A stretch of DNA of 64,000 nucleotides, from NCBI GenBank assembly GCA_934718085.1, contig CAKUZL010000003.1, positions 1 to 64,000 of the forward strand, in the 5' to 3' direction. Position numbers and translations under genes: made by a program. The first letter of the stretch is position 1, and each line of letters starts with the position of its first letter. This document shows positions 42,588 through 51,096 of the stretch, piece by piece. The stretch is from an uncultured Candidatus Melainabacteria bacterium (GTDB lineage: Bacteria > Cyanobacteriota > Vampirovibrionia > Gastranaerophilales > Gastranaerophilaceae). The notes below the pieces were generated by a model. That model saw nothing but the letters and a program-made list of their open reading frames with translations. It was not told where the DNA came from and made no database searches.

Positions 42588-44108
42588 TTACCCCGCTATT
42601 ATCGTTAAAATTTCATCGCTGACGTCCGAAACAATCGAGAACAGGGCATCGGGGTAAAGTCCGAAAATTATAGCCGCGCAGCAAAAAATAATCATGAATT
42701 TAGCGTTTCTGCCGTTTAAGTCCTTTTTTGTTTCATGCGTCGATTTTCCGCAAAAAATATCGTGAATAATTTTCGACACGCAACATGCCGTCAAAATTGC
42801 CGCGAATATTGCCGTAATTGTCACAATCACCGGCAGCATGCCCGTTCCGAAATCTGATGTCGCGCATCCGAGAAAAATCAGAAACAGCCCCGGAAATCCC
42901 GCAGTTAAAGGAATTCCGACTAATGCAAAACATGCCGTGTACGTCGTCAGCATAAAAAGAGGTCTCGATGTTCCGATTCCGCCCAAGAAGCCGAGAAACG
43001 TCGTGCCGTAAGTTTTTGCGATAATTCCGGCCGTTAAAATCAGCGCTGCCGTCGCAAATCCGTGAGCAAATATTTGAAACATTGCCCCGTCAAGTCCGTA
43101 TTTTGTCAGCGAACAAAGCCCGAGCAATATTGTTCCCGCGCCCGCAATGCTTAAGTATGCGACGATTCGTTTCAAATTCTCGCATCCGTACGCGCAAAAA
43201 ATTGTCCAAATAATTCCTATAACGGCAACAATCATTATCCCGGGCGCAAAAAAGGCGTAAATTTGCGGAAAAAGTTCGATATTGAACCTTATCAGTCCGT
43301 AGATTCCCGTTTTTATCAGGCATGCCGAAATCATCATTGCAACCGGAGTCGGTGCGTCCGTCAAAACGTCCGTTATTGCGGAATGAAATGGAATTATCGG
43401 AATTTTTGTTCCGAATCCCGCAAAGAATCCCGTAAACATCAGAATTTGTACGACCGGAGAACTTATTCCGTCGGACAGGTCGGTTCGTAAAAAGTCTATA
43501 CTTGAGCCGGCTTCGCCGTTTAATGCAAATCCGTAGCAGTAAAGTGCAGACATTGAACACAACAAAAGCATGCTTCCGGTAATCAAATATAATGCGTACC
43601 TTCGAGCCGATTTTGTCGCTTTTCCGCTTCCGTAACGTGCCGTCAACATATAAACCGGAACGATTTCCGCAATCCAATATGCGAAAAACAAAAACATGTC
43701 TTTCGCCGCAAAAATTCCGATTGTACACCCGAAAAGCAGCGTCAAAAGTGCGTAAAACGTTCTATCCGTGTTCTTTACAGTCGATTTTCCCAACGCCGTT
43801 GCGCACAAAAACATAAATGAAGTAAAGACCGTAAGCAGCCCCGTAAGTCCGTCAAGACCGAACGACGCCGTAATTCCGGCAGATTGTGACCACGGCTCCC
43901 CGAACGGCAAAAATTCCGAGTAAAATCCCCCCGGCATTGTCGGCTTTGTGACCGCGAAAAACAACGAATACAAAAAATGCACGCCCGCAAATGCTTCGGA
44001 AAATTTTCGTGCCGCCCCTGTGTTGTTCCGAAATATCGGCAACATCAGTATTAAAAACGCCGCAAGCGGTGAAAGTATCAATAATTTTAGTGAAAGAAAG
44101 TTTTCCGT
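42588..44108 (-). CDS. nuoM: Complex I membrane subunit NuoM, apparent ACG start
   Basis: A 506-residue antiporter-like subunit. Key residues visible: TM5 glutamate (FAYWIAEIVPVYML), TM7 lysine with His (GTKIPIIPFHSAITDVLTDA) and TM8 lysine (CLIKTGIYG). The TM12 glutamate of E. coli (VGEFMIL) aligns with Leu (PGLFLIFLG). Start: the first canonical codon is TTG at 44081, but GGAGG (44121-44117) is followed after eight bases by ACG (44108-44106), which gives MENFLSLKLLILSPLAAF, the expected first helix. Hence ACG initiation is proposed. It begins one base after the nuoL stop. Confidence 0.83.
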   Translation of the reverse strand, partial: TENFLSLKLLILSPLAAFLILMLPIFRNNTGAARKFSEAFAGVHFLYSLFFAVTKPTMPGGFYSEFLPFGEPWSQSAGITASFGLDGLTGLLTVFTSFMFLCATALGKSTVKNTDRTFYALLTLLFGCTIGIFAAKDMFLFFAYWIAEIVPVYMLTARYGSGKATKSARRYALYLITGSMLLLCSMSALYCYGFALNGEAGSSIDFLRTDLSDGISSPVVQILMFTGFFAGFGTKIPIIPFHSAITDVLTDAPTPVAMMISACLIKTGIYGLIRFNIELFPQIYAFFAPGIMIVAVIGIIWTIFCAYGCENLKRIVAYLSIAGAGTILLGLCSLTKYGLDGAMFQIFAHGFATAALILTAGIIAKTYGTTFLGFLGGIGTSRPLFMLTTYTACFALVGIPLTAGFPGLFLIFLGCATSDFGTGMLPVIVTITAIFAAILTACCVSKIIHDIFCGKSTHETKKDLNGRNAKFMIIFCCAAIIFGLYPDALFSIVSDVSDEILTIIAG

Positions 44109-44109
44109 A

Positions 44110-45924
44110 TCAGTACCCTCCGAATGCCGAAAATCCCGTCATAAACAGCGTAAACAGGAGTCCGATTGCCAAAATCGAGTAAGCCGCGTACGTTTGAAGA
44201 TTTCCGTTTTGCAACGAGCCGAACCCGCTTGCTATAACCCTAAACGTAACTCCCGAAATTCTTGAAATCTTTCCCGGAATTTTGTCCGCTTCCGCGAAAA
44301 ATCTTTGAATTCCGTTAAATATTTCCGTCAAAACAAAATTAGTTATCGTTTCCGCGAATAAGCCTTCCTCCGATAATTTTTTTAATCCCCGGGGAAGCGC
44401 ATTTTTTTTATTTTTTATGCAGAAAAATGCCGCTGCCGTCGCTGCCGCAACGATAATTGCAACTGCGATTTCCGGAAAAATTGCGAGTTTAGTGAGCGGC
44501 TCCTCAAATATATCGAAATCAACCGCAAAGAACGCAGGAATGCTTAATATTGCGGCAATAACTCCGATTTTCATTCTCGACGAAATTTTTCTGTGTTCTC
44601 CGAATTTTTTGTTTGAAATTTTTCTTAAGAACGTCGACATTAAGCAATATACCGATAAAAACACCGCTGTGCCCGCAGCCGTCATTATGTAAATATTTTT
44701 CGTTTCCGTGATTTTTTCGAAAAACCCTCCGAAAAACGGTGCCGTGAGCGCAAATATCCCCGCTGTTCCGCAAGCAACGGGCAAAAAGTTTCTCTTTACC
44801 GAAATTTTTTCTTCGTTTGAAAAATATTTCACAAAAATTCCTTCAAAAAGGCTCAACAAAAGAATTCCGAGGATTGCCGCCGTCATGAATTCAATCGCGG
44901 CATTGAAATTTGAAAGTCCGACAAACATTGTCGTGAATCCGAAATATGCTGCCGAAACGAATGCGATTTTTTTCTTTCCGTCGGGTTGCGAAATTGCCGA
45001 AAAAGAGCTTAAAACCGACGTAATCAGACCTATGTAAAAAATGGTCGCGACGGCTTCGGGAGAGGTTTCGAAAATCGGATAAAAGCGTATAAACAACAGT
45101 ATTCCCGTTGCGGGAACCACCGTATGAAGGTACCCCGCAATCGCGCTCGGCGCGCCCGTCTGATTTTTTTGAGTTGTAAAAAACGGAAATATCCCCGCTC
45201 TGAGCGCAAATGCGGCAATTAAGCATGCGCAAAACGCAAAATATTGAAAATCCGATAAATATACGTAAACATCGTCCGTCGTGCTTCCGAGATTAATGTA
45301 AGTTCCGAGTCCGCAGGCAATTTCGGGGTTTTGTGCCGTCGCAAAATAAGCAATCGTAATTAACCCGGTCAACAATAAACAATAGCCGAAAACTTCGGTA
45401 ATCAGAACATTTCGTGCGATTTTTGCTGCTTCGGGACTTTCGTAATAAAAATTTACAATCATAAAAATTATTGCTCCGACAGCCGCGTAAAAAACAAAAG
45501 TTCCAAGCGGAGTTGAGCTTAAAATAAGCGCATTTACCGCAAAACAGAGAGTATTTGTCATGGTGAACCAAAGTTCGAATTTCGGGTGATTTTTGAAAAA
45601 TCCCGCGGAATAAATTTGCACGATTAATCCCGCTGCAGATGCAATCGTCAAAAATAGCGTTCCGACTTTATCCGCAAGCAATCCCCAGGTAAATAAGAAA
45701 TTCCCAGATTGAAAAAGTACAAAATCGTCCGAAATCGGGTCTTTTATTCCGAAAAACAATATCGCTGACGCTGCCGTACAAAATATTCCCGTAATTGAGG
45801 AAACCGTTGTTATTGCGTTTCTTGAAGCAAAATTTTTCGATATTACGTTTACGAAAGAAAATATCGCCGCGAACAGCGGAAATAAAACGATTAAAAGTAT
45901 ATTGCCGGAGAAAAAGTTTGTCAT
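44110..45924 (-). CDS. nuoL: Complex I membrane subunit NuoL (variant)
   Basis: A 604-residue NuoL with the antiporter bundle and the C-terminal amphipathic lateral helix plus final anchor helix. By-eye alignment to E. coli shows loss of canonical residues: the TM5 Trp-Glu of LGWEGVGLC becomes Tyr-Ala (VFYAAVGAII), and the TM7 lysine of GKSAQLP becomes Arg (LRAGIFPF). The His of SALIHAATMV is kept (AGYLHTVVP). Proton translocation through this subunit may be weakened or altered. It overlaps nuoK by four bases. Confidence 0.83.
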   Translation of the reverse strand: MTNFFSGNILLIVLFPLFAAIFSFVNVISKNFASRNAITTVSSITGIFCTAASAILFFGIKDPISDDFVLFQSGNFLFTWGLLADKVGTLFLTIASAAGLIVQIYSAGFFKNHPKFELWFTMTNTLCFAVNALILSSTPLGTFVFYAAVGAIIFMIVNFYYESPEAAKIARNVLITEVFGYCLLLTGLITIAYFATAQNPEIACGLGTYINLGSTTDDVYVYLSDFQYFAFCACLIAAFALRAGIFPFFTTQKNQTGAPSAIAGYLHTVVPATGILLFIRFYPIFETSPEAVATIFYIGLITSVLSSFSAISQPDGKKKIAFVSAAYFGFTTMFVGLSNFNAAIEFMTAAILGILLLSLFEGIFVKYFSNEEKISVKRNFLPVACGTAGIFALTAPFFGGFFEKITETKNIYIMTAAGTAVFLSVYCLMSTFLRKISNKKFGEHRKISSRMKIGVIAAILSIPAFFAVDFDIFEEPLTKLAIFPEIAVAIIVAAATAAAFFCIKNKKNALPRGLKKLSEEGLFAETITNFVLTEIFNGIQRFFAEADKIPGKISRISGVTFRVIASGFGSLQNGNLQTYAAYSILAIGLLFTLFMTGFSAFGGY

Positions 45925-46229
45925 TGTTTGTTTTCCCTCGATTTTTCGGGTTTTCGGCAGTTAAATACTTTTTGTCCCGCAATTGCTCCGGCGCAAACAT
46001 GTATAGCCGAAATCGAAAGAATTATCGTTGCAAATACCGTTCCCGCAGAGCTTTGGCGGTATGCCGAAAATGTAACGAAATTTAACGCGATGCCCGCAAA
46101 CATGATTTCTGCCGAAAGCAAAATTCTTATAAGGTTTTTGCATGTTACCATGCCCGCAATTCCGGTAAGAAACGTCAAAAATGCGGCGCCCGAAAGAATT
46201 ATCGGCATGTCTGTCGTCAAATCAATCAT
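45921..46229 (-). CDS. nuoK: Complex I membrane subunit NuoK
   Basis: A 102-residue three-helix subunit. The E. coli-type NuoK core is visible in NLIRILLSAEIMFAGIALNFVTFSAY, with the conserved membrane glutamate in SAEIM; the second glutamate of TM3 aligns with Ser/Ala in ATIILSISAIHVCAGAI. The C-terminus is Lys/Arg-rich. It overlaps nuoL (ATGA) and nuoJ. Confidence 0.85.
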   Translation of the reverse strand: MIDLTTDMPIILSGAAFLTFLTGIAGMVTCKNLIRILLSAEIMFAGIALNFVTFSAYRQSSAGTVFATIILSISAIHVCAGAIAGQKVFNCRKPEKSRENKQ

Positions 46230-46716
46230 TTTTCCTCCGTGCGCGCGTGAAATAATATCCCGACACTGTCAAAAATGCGTAGAAAGCCGTGAGAACCGGG
46301 ATTTGCGGATAAAATACGAACAAATCCGCCAGTGAAGTTTGAAAATCTTTGGAAACGGGGTGCAGCAGCGGCAATCCGCCGGTTACAAAAATTCCTCCGA
46401 GCGGCCCCGTCAAAGAAATCGCAATCAGTGCCGTTCCGATGATAACGACAACGGTGTCGAGACGGGAATTCTTTTTTATCGGTTCGCAATGTTTCAAAAT
46501 TTTGAAAATCGGTATTGAGCCTGCCGCAAAGAGGATTATAAGGTCGACGGCGGGGTAAGGGCAAAAAAGCGACAACATCAGTCCCGACAATGACAAAATT
46601 GCCGTAATCGAATACACAACGGCATTTTCGGTGCTTTTTGCAATAACGCTTGCCGTCGCGCCGAAAACAGTTAAGAAACATAATATTATTTGTATTAAAT
46701 TTGTTTGATTGTTCAT
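46222..46716 (-). CDS. nuoJ: Complex I membrane subunit NuoJ
   Basis: A 164-residue, five-helix membrane protein in the NuoJ position before nuoK. ENAVVYSITAILSLSGLMLSL corresponds to the NuoJ TM2-3 region, usually NPVHAAL...F...A. Sequence similarity is modest and the assignment leans on position and helix pattern. It overlaps nuoK by eight bases and the upstream gene by four. Confidence 0.7.
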   Translation of the reverse strand: MNNQTNLIQIILCFLTVFGATASVIAKSTENAVVYSITAILSLSGLMLSLFCPYPAVDLIILFAAGSIPIFKILKHCEPIKKNSRLDTVVVIIGTALIAISLTGPLGGIFVTGGLPLLHPVSKDFQTSLADLFVFYPQIPVLTAFYAFLTVSGYYFTRARRKND

Positions 46717-47048
46717 TTTTTACCCGTTTGTACCCGGTTGTTGCGTGAAATACGGTATTTTTCTTTTTGGGCGCAATAAAAAACCGTGCCCGCGATAATT
46801 GCCGCCAATGTAACCGTTTCGAAGAAAAATAAGTCTTTCAGCTTACAAAAAGTTACCAAAAACGGAAGTGTCTGAAACGCAAGCGAGGTCGCAATAATCG
46901 CAAAAATTGTGACCTTTGCTGCGTTACCCGGATTTTTTTCGGATTTCGACTTGAAACATCGAAAAGCCGCAACGGCAATAAATATCCCCGCGACCACGAG
47001 CAACGTCGCCAAAATTTCGATTAACGAAAATCCCGAAAATTTGTCCAA
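46713..47048 (-). CDS. Small three-helix membrane protein at the NuoA position
   Basis: A 111-residue protein with three hydrophobic segments (about 9-29, 44-65, 73-93) and a basic C-terminus, first gene of the nuo set. Length and topology suggest NuoA, but the NuoA motif KxxxYExG is not seen (the loop reads KSKSEKNPGN). It could be a diverged NuoA, a NuoJ-type helper or a lineage-specific subunit. nuoB, C, D, E, F, G, H and I are absent here. Confidence 0.5.
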   Translation of the reverse strand: MDKFSGFSLIEILATLLVVAGIFIAVAAFRCFKSKSEKNPGNAAKVTIFAIIATSLAFQTLPFLVTFCKLKDLFFFETVTLAAIIAGTVFYCAQKEKYRISRNNRVQTGKK

Positions 47049-47157
47049 TTTGCACCCCGTTTTTTTATTTTTGGTTTATACTGGTTATACCATATTATTC
47101 AATGTTTTCATAAGAATAATCGGTATTTGTTAAGTTTTGTCAACAACGGATAAAAAT

Positions 47158-48012
47158 ATGAACGGAAATCTTGTAAAATATTTGGTTTTAGCGGCAACTT
47201 TCATTTTTATTTACGAATTTGCCATGTCCGAAAAGTTACAAAATGTAACAAATGTTCAAAATCCCGTCGCGGAAACTCAAATTTCGGGCAGAACTCCGGG
47301 CTTGAATGTTCCCGATAATCTTGATTATTCGGACGTCATCGACAAAATTCGCGCGGAAGAAGGCATGCTTCCTTCAAAGCGGCATGTCTCTCAGACAAAT
47401 TTTTTCTCGTCAAAAGGCATGACCGCTTCGGAATGTCTTTCCGTTGCCAACGAAAGCGCAAAACTTGCAAAAACGGTGCCGGACCCCGACGAAAGAACTT
47501 TTTTGCTCCGAAAAGCACTCTTTTTTACCGATGCGTCGCTTAAGGGCAATCCTGCGGATAAATCGCTTCTCGTAAAAGCGGGCATGCTCGCATGCGATTT
47601 AAAAAATCGAACGACCGCAAAAAAATATTTAATGAAAGCTTATGCTCTGTACCCCGAAGATCCTTCGATTTTAAAGGCTATGGGTGATTTTTCCTATTCT
47701 TTCGACGAGTACAATACGGCTCTCGAATACTATAAAGCCGCGCTTGCGGGCGGTTTGCTCAAAGACGAAGAAACAAATATTGCGACGGCGCAGTGTTATT
47801 CAAAACTGGGAGATCCCGAAAATGCTCTTCTTTATTGGCAAATCGTCTTGTATCTTAATCCCGATTCCGTGCTTGCAGCGCAAAAAATTTCCGAAATCGA
47901 CAAGACTTTTTCGGCTTCCGGAAAATCGGATGAGTTCTCCGAATCTCAGGAAAATTCACAGTCTTCCGACATCAATTCCATCATCGAAAAAACTTTTGAA
48001 ATAAAAAATTAA
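47158..48012 (+). CDS. Membrane-anchored TPR protein
   Basis: A 284-residue protein with an N-terminal membrane helix (residues about 5-24), a linker and three to four TPR-like helical pairs between about 115 and 250 (DKSLLVKAGMLACDLKNRTTA, YPEDPSILKAMGDFSY, ETNIATAQCYSKLGDPENAL), then a Ser/Glu-rich tail. Likely an assembly scaffold in the envelope. The ATG at 47158 is chosen over TTG 47137; no strong Shine-Dalgarno is seen. It is divergent from the nuo genes. Confidence 0.7.
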   Translation: MNGNLVKYLVLAATFIFIYEFAMSEKLQNVTNVQNPVAETQISGRTPGLNVPDNLDYSDVIDKIRAEEGMLPSKRHVSQTNFFSSKGMTASECLSVANESAKLAKTVPDPDERTFLLRKALFFTDASLKGNPADKSLLVKAGMLACDLKNRTTAKKYLMKAYALYPEDPSILKAMGDFSYSFDEYNTALEYYKAALAGGLLKDEETNIATAQCYSKLGDPENALLYWQIVLYLNPDSVLAAQKISEIDKTFSASGKSDEFSESQENSQSSDINSIIEKTFEIKN

Positions 48013-48020
48013 AAAAACTG

Positions 48021-48049
48021 TTGAAAAATTTTTTTGTTTGTTTTATTCT
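48021..48049 (+). promoter_or_regulatory. Promoter of the tRNA-Gly/tRNA-Cys unit
   Basis: TTGAAA (48021-48026), a 17-base spacer and TATTCT (48044-48049). It starts nine bases after the TPR gene stop; the tRNA-Gly 5' end lies eight bases beyond the -10. Confidence 0.7.
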
Positions 48050-48057
48050 GGTTGTAC

Positions 48058-48130
48058 GCGGAAGTAGCTCAGTTGGTAGAGCATCTGCCTTCCAAGCAGA
48101 ATGTCGCGAGTTCGAGCCTCGTCTTCCGCT
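48058..48130 (+). tRNA. tRNA-Gly (TCC)
   Basis: Acceptor GCGGAAG/CTTCCGC, D arm GCTC/GAGC, anticodon arm TCTGC-CTTCCAA-GCAGA with anticodon TCC, T arm GCGAG TTCGAGC CTCGT. No CCA encoded. Confidence 0.93.
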
Positions 48131-48146
48131 AATTTTTTTACTCTAC

Positions 48147-48217
48147 GGCGACATGGCCAAGTGGTAAGGCAGAAGCCTGCAAAGCTTTTACCCCCGGTTC
48201 GAATCCGGGTGTCGCCT
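48147..48217 (+). tRNA. tRNA-Cys (GCA)
   Basis: Acceptor GGCGACA/TGTCGCC, anticodon arm AAGC-CTGCAAA-GCTT with anticodon GCA, T arm CCCGG TTCGAAT CCGGG. It lies 16 bases after tRNA-Gly and is probably co-transcribed with it. Confidence 0.92.
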
Positions 48218-48248
48218 TTTTGTAAATAAATGTAACAAATACCGGTAG

Positions 48249-48282
48249 AAACTCTCAAAAATTTTTTTTCTCGAGTTTTTAC
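48249..48282 (+). terminator. Possible terminator after the tRNA-Gly/Cys unit
   Basis: AAACTC (48249-48254) pairs with GAGTTT (48273-48278), with A5/T8 in between, followed by TT. Weak but suitably placed. Confidence 0.35.
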
Positions 48283-48316
48283 AAAAGTGTAGGTAAGTAG
48301 TAAAGGATATGTGTTA

Positions 48317-49882
48317 ATGAAAGTGAATAACATTTCGGTATCTTCCTCTTATACGGGAAAAATTCAAAATAAACCTTCATTTAAAGGTGGTTCGTATTCA
48401 GTTAAGACTGTTGTCAAAAAAGCGGGTGAGTACGGACGAACAATTATTCCTCCAAAAGTTGTGGAATACGGTGTAGCGGCTTTCTCTGCGACATTAATCG
48501 GAGCAGGCGTTTATGTTGCTTCGGCTCTTATGCCCGGAAAAACCGATACTACAGGTCTTGTAGGTGAATATAACGATGTTTTTGCTCGGAAATCTTCTGT
48601 CTCTGACAATGTTGATTCGGATGTAAAAAAAGACGAAAAAGTCGAAAAAGAATCTTATAAAGTGCCGTTTTATTCCTATCTCCCGGCAAAATCTCGTGAA
48701 ATGTTGGCTGTTGCTTATTCCTCTTTGGCGTCCGAGTCCGACAAAGACAGTCTTATAAAAAACGGTGAAGCTCTTGTCCCGACATTGAAGCACATAAGAA
48801 CGACAGGTGTTCCGTATATGCATACGGATATCGGTGAAGTTGTTCCGAAATCAAATCTTCCCGAAAATATTTTGATGTATGCGACGTATTTGGCTAATCC
48901 CCAAAGATCTTATACTCAAGGATTTGATTTTGATGATTACAGTCATAAGTCTCATAATATACAGGTTGCTCAACGTTTTCTTTCCGGGTTTGCAAAAACA
49001 AAGGTAGGAAATGCTCCTGCCGTTAATTCGAATTTTGTTAAATACCTTTCCCCGAATTCCACTCCGAGAATAGCGGAAGCCCTTGAAAAATCTTATATTC
49101 GTTCAATCGGTTCGCAGTTCTTCACCGATAAGTCGGAATTAGCGGCGCGTATGAGTGAAATCGCTCCTCAAATGATAAATCCGTTTGAAGGTACCGAAAA
49201 CCGCTTGCACGATTCTAGAACGGGCATGGCCCTTTCGGACATGGGGTACTATACAATGGACGCCGTTCGTGATGCAATCGCATCCGGCGCTTGTGATGTT
49301 TCTTACGGTCCCGGTATTCACATCGAAAGCCCGAACGACCCCCGATTAGACAAATTCGCTTCTCCCGACGATGTACTTTCCGAAGCCGAAATGAATGCCG
49401 ACATTGCGGATGCTATAAATTCTCACATAAAAAGTTATTTAAAAGTTTTGGATGACAATCAAATCGATTTTAAAAATCTCGATATGGCGACACATTTGCT
49501 TGCTTTTTCGCTCCATTACAATATGAATATCGAAAATGCTCCGAAAATGTTGGAAAACATGGGCATTCTTGCGAAAGACAGAAGTGCTTCCAAAAATCTC
49601 GGGCTTAGATATAAGGTATTATCGGAATTTGTCGATAATGTTTATTCCGGTAACGAAGTTATGCGCGGGTTGGTTACAAGACGTATCGCGGAAGCTTCGA
49701 TGTTTTTAAACGGCTCTCCCGTGTACCCCGACGTTGTTTTAGCCGAGTATGAAAAACAACATGCACCGCATGAAAAATTGCAAGCGGAAGAACTTGCGGA
49801 TACCGTAAACGGAATGTTGGACGAAGGTGCTTCAAGAGAAGCAGTTCACGAACTTAAAACTTCTTTGTATACGGGTGATTAA
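48317..49882 (+). CDS. Large protein of unknown function with N-terminal PSFKG motif and membrane helix
   Basis: A 521-residue protein. The N-terminus (MKVNNISVSSSYTGKIQ, then NKPSFKGG) is a short low-complexity leader, followed by a basic stretch and one hydrophobic helix (about 52-72, VAAFSATLIGAGVYVASALM). The remaining 450 residues look soluble, with many Ser, Asp and Asn, and no motif I recognise. The leader plus helix layout is shared with the AAA ATPase at 34979. AAAGGA lies about ten bases before ATG 48317. Its last 29 bases overlap a convergent gene. Possibly lineage-specific. Confidence 0.7.
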   Translation: MKVNNISVSSSYTGKIQNKPSFKGGSYSVKTVVKKAGEYGRTIIPPKVVEYGVAAFSATLIGAGVYVASALMPGKTDTTGLVGEYNDVFARKSSVSDNVDSDVKKDEKVEKESYKVPFYSYLPAKSREMLAVAYSSLASESDKDSLIKNGEALVPTLKHIRTTGVPYMHTDIGEVVPKSNLPENILMYATYLANPQRSYTQGFDFDDYSHKSHNIQVAQRFLSGFAKTKVGNAPAVNSNFVKYLSPNSTPRIAEALEKSYIRSIGSQFFTDKSELAARMSEIAPQMINPFEGTENRLHDSRTGMALSDMGYYTMDAVRDAIASGACDVSYGPGIHIESPNDPRLDKFASPDDVLSEAEMNADIADAINSHIKSYLKVLDDNQIDFKNLDMATHLLAFSLHYNMNIENAPKMLENMGILAKDRSASKNLGLRYKVLSEFVDNVYSGNEVMRGLVTRRIAEASMFLNGSPVYPDVVLAEYEKQHAPHEKLQAEELADTVNGMLDEGASREAVHELKTSLYTGD

Positions 49883-50132
49883 TCAAATTCTTTTTCTCGT
49901 CGTGAGAAAGTTGTTTGATTTTATATTCAAGCTTAAGAGCTTCCGATTTTGTCGGAAGTTCTTTTTTGTATACTATTTTTACGGGTTTATCCGAACGCGT
50001 GTATTTTGCGCCTTTTCCCGAAACGTGCTTTTGAAATCGTTTCTCGACGTCGGTTGCGTATCCGCAGTAATAGTGTCCTTTTTCGGTTAAAAGAATGTAT
50101 ACGAAATGCTTTTTGTCAGAATTCGAGCTCAT
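49854..50132 (-). CDS. GIY-YIG domain protein (YhbQ/UPF0213-like)
   Basis: A 92-residue stand-alone GIY-YIG nuclease domain: FVYILLTEKGHYYCGYATD is the two-part GIY-YIG motif, DVEKRFQKHVSG contains the conserved Arg, and a Glu near residue 68 (ALKLEYKIKQ) fits the metal ligand. Members of this small family have been linked to DNA repair, with unclear roles. It overlaps the tRNA-dihydrouridine synthase gene by 17 bases and the convergent gene by 29. Confidence 0.85.
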   Translation of the reverse strand: MSSNSDKKHFVYILLTEKGHYYCGYATDVEKRFQKHVSGKGAKYTRSDKPVKIVYKKELPTKSEALKLEYKIKQLSHDEKKNLINHPYTKKF

Positions 50133-51096
50133 TTAAAATTTTCAAAACCTCGTCGTGTTTTTCTGCCGTGACAAGCTTGTACCTGAATTCTGATGCGTTT
50201 TTGACGCCTTTTATGTAATATGCATAAAATTTTCTGAAAAATTTGAGTCCGTTTTCTTCTCCGCGAAGATTGATTTCGTTATTCAAGTGTTCTTTTAAAA
50301 TTTCGAGTTTTGAAATCGTTGATTTTGTCGAATATTGACCCGTTGTCAAATATTCGTCGATTAATCCGGGCAATTCGGGGTTGCCCAAAATCCCTCTCCC
50401 GACAGCAACACCGTCTGCACCCGAAATTTCGAGGGCGGTTCGTGCGATTTCCGGAGTTGTTATGTCTCCGTTTATGAAATACGGAATGTCTATTTCGCCT
50501 TTAAGCTTTGCAACCGCGGCGTAATCGGCTTTTCCCGAATACATTTGCGCTCGGGTTCGGGCATGGACGCAAACTGCGGAAGCTCCGGCTTCCTGCATTT
50601 TTACGGCAAATTCCACAAAGTTTATGCTCTCCGAATTTGTTCCGAGTCTGAATTTACACGTAACCGGTATGTTTACTGCTTCATTTACCGATTTTACGAT
50701 TTCTGCGGCGAGTTCCGGATTTTTCATAAGCGCGCACCCGTCGGTCGCTTTAATTACTTTGTTCACGGGGCATCCCATATTTATATCGATAATGTCGGCT
50801 TTTTCTTCGAGCATTTTTGCCGCTTTTACCATAAGGTCGGGTTTATGCCCCGATATTTGGTACGCAACGGGCGTTTGAGCGTCGCTTCGTTCCGTTACGA
50901 AGCCTTTTCGGTTTTGATTCAATGCTTCCGAGCTTATCATTTCGGTTGTCAGCAGGCAATTTGCGGAAAATTTTCTTACCAAATCGCGCAAAACGCTGTC
51001 GGTTATTCCTGCAAGCGGAGCAGCGACGACTTTGCTTTTTATCGTTACGTTTCCGATTTTAATTTGCTCCGAGAGCTTTGAGTCTGTCTTTTGCAT
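50116..51096 (-). CDS. dusB: tRNA-dihydrouridine synthase (DusB-like)
   Basis: An FMN enzyme reducing uridines in the tRNA D loop. The 326-residue protein has AAPLAGITDSVLRDL, the signature INMGCPVNKVIKATDGCALM with catalytic Cys, KFRLG, CVHARTRAQMYSGKA and GDGVAVGRG-like ADGVAVGRGILGNP. The annotated ATG at 51096 lies 38 bases inside the upstream TPR gene with no Shine-Dalgarno. Homologues usually start nearer IKIGNVTIKS, where GGAG precedes ATT codons, so the true start is uncertain. Confidence 0.88.
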   Translation of the reverse strand: MQKTDSKLSEQIKIGNVTIKSKVVAAPLAGITDSVLRDLVRKFSANCLLTTEMISSEALNQNRKGFVTERSDAQTPVAYQISGHKPDLMVKAAKMLEEKADIIDINMGCPVNKVIKATDGCALMKNPELAAEIVKSVNEAVNIPVTCKFRLGTNSESINFVEFAVKMQEAGASAVCVHARTRAQMYSGKADYAAVAKLKGEIDIPYFINGDITTPEIARTALEISGADGVAVGRGILGNPELPGLIDEYLTTGQYSTKSTISKLEILKEHLNNEINLRGEENGLKFFRKFYAYYIKGVKNASEFRYKLVTAEKHDEVLKILNELEF

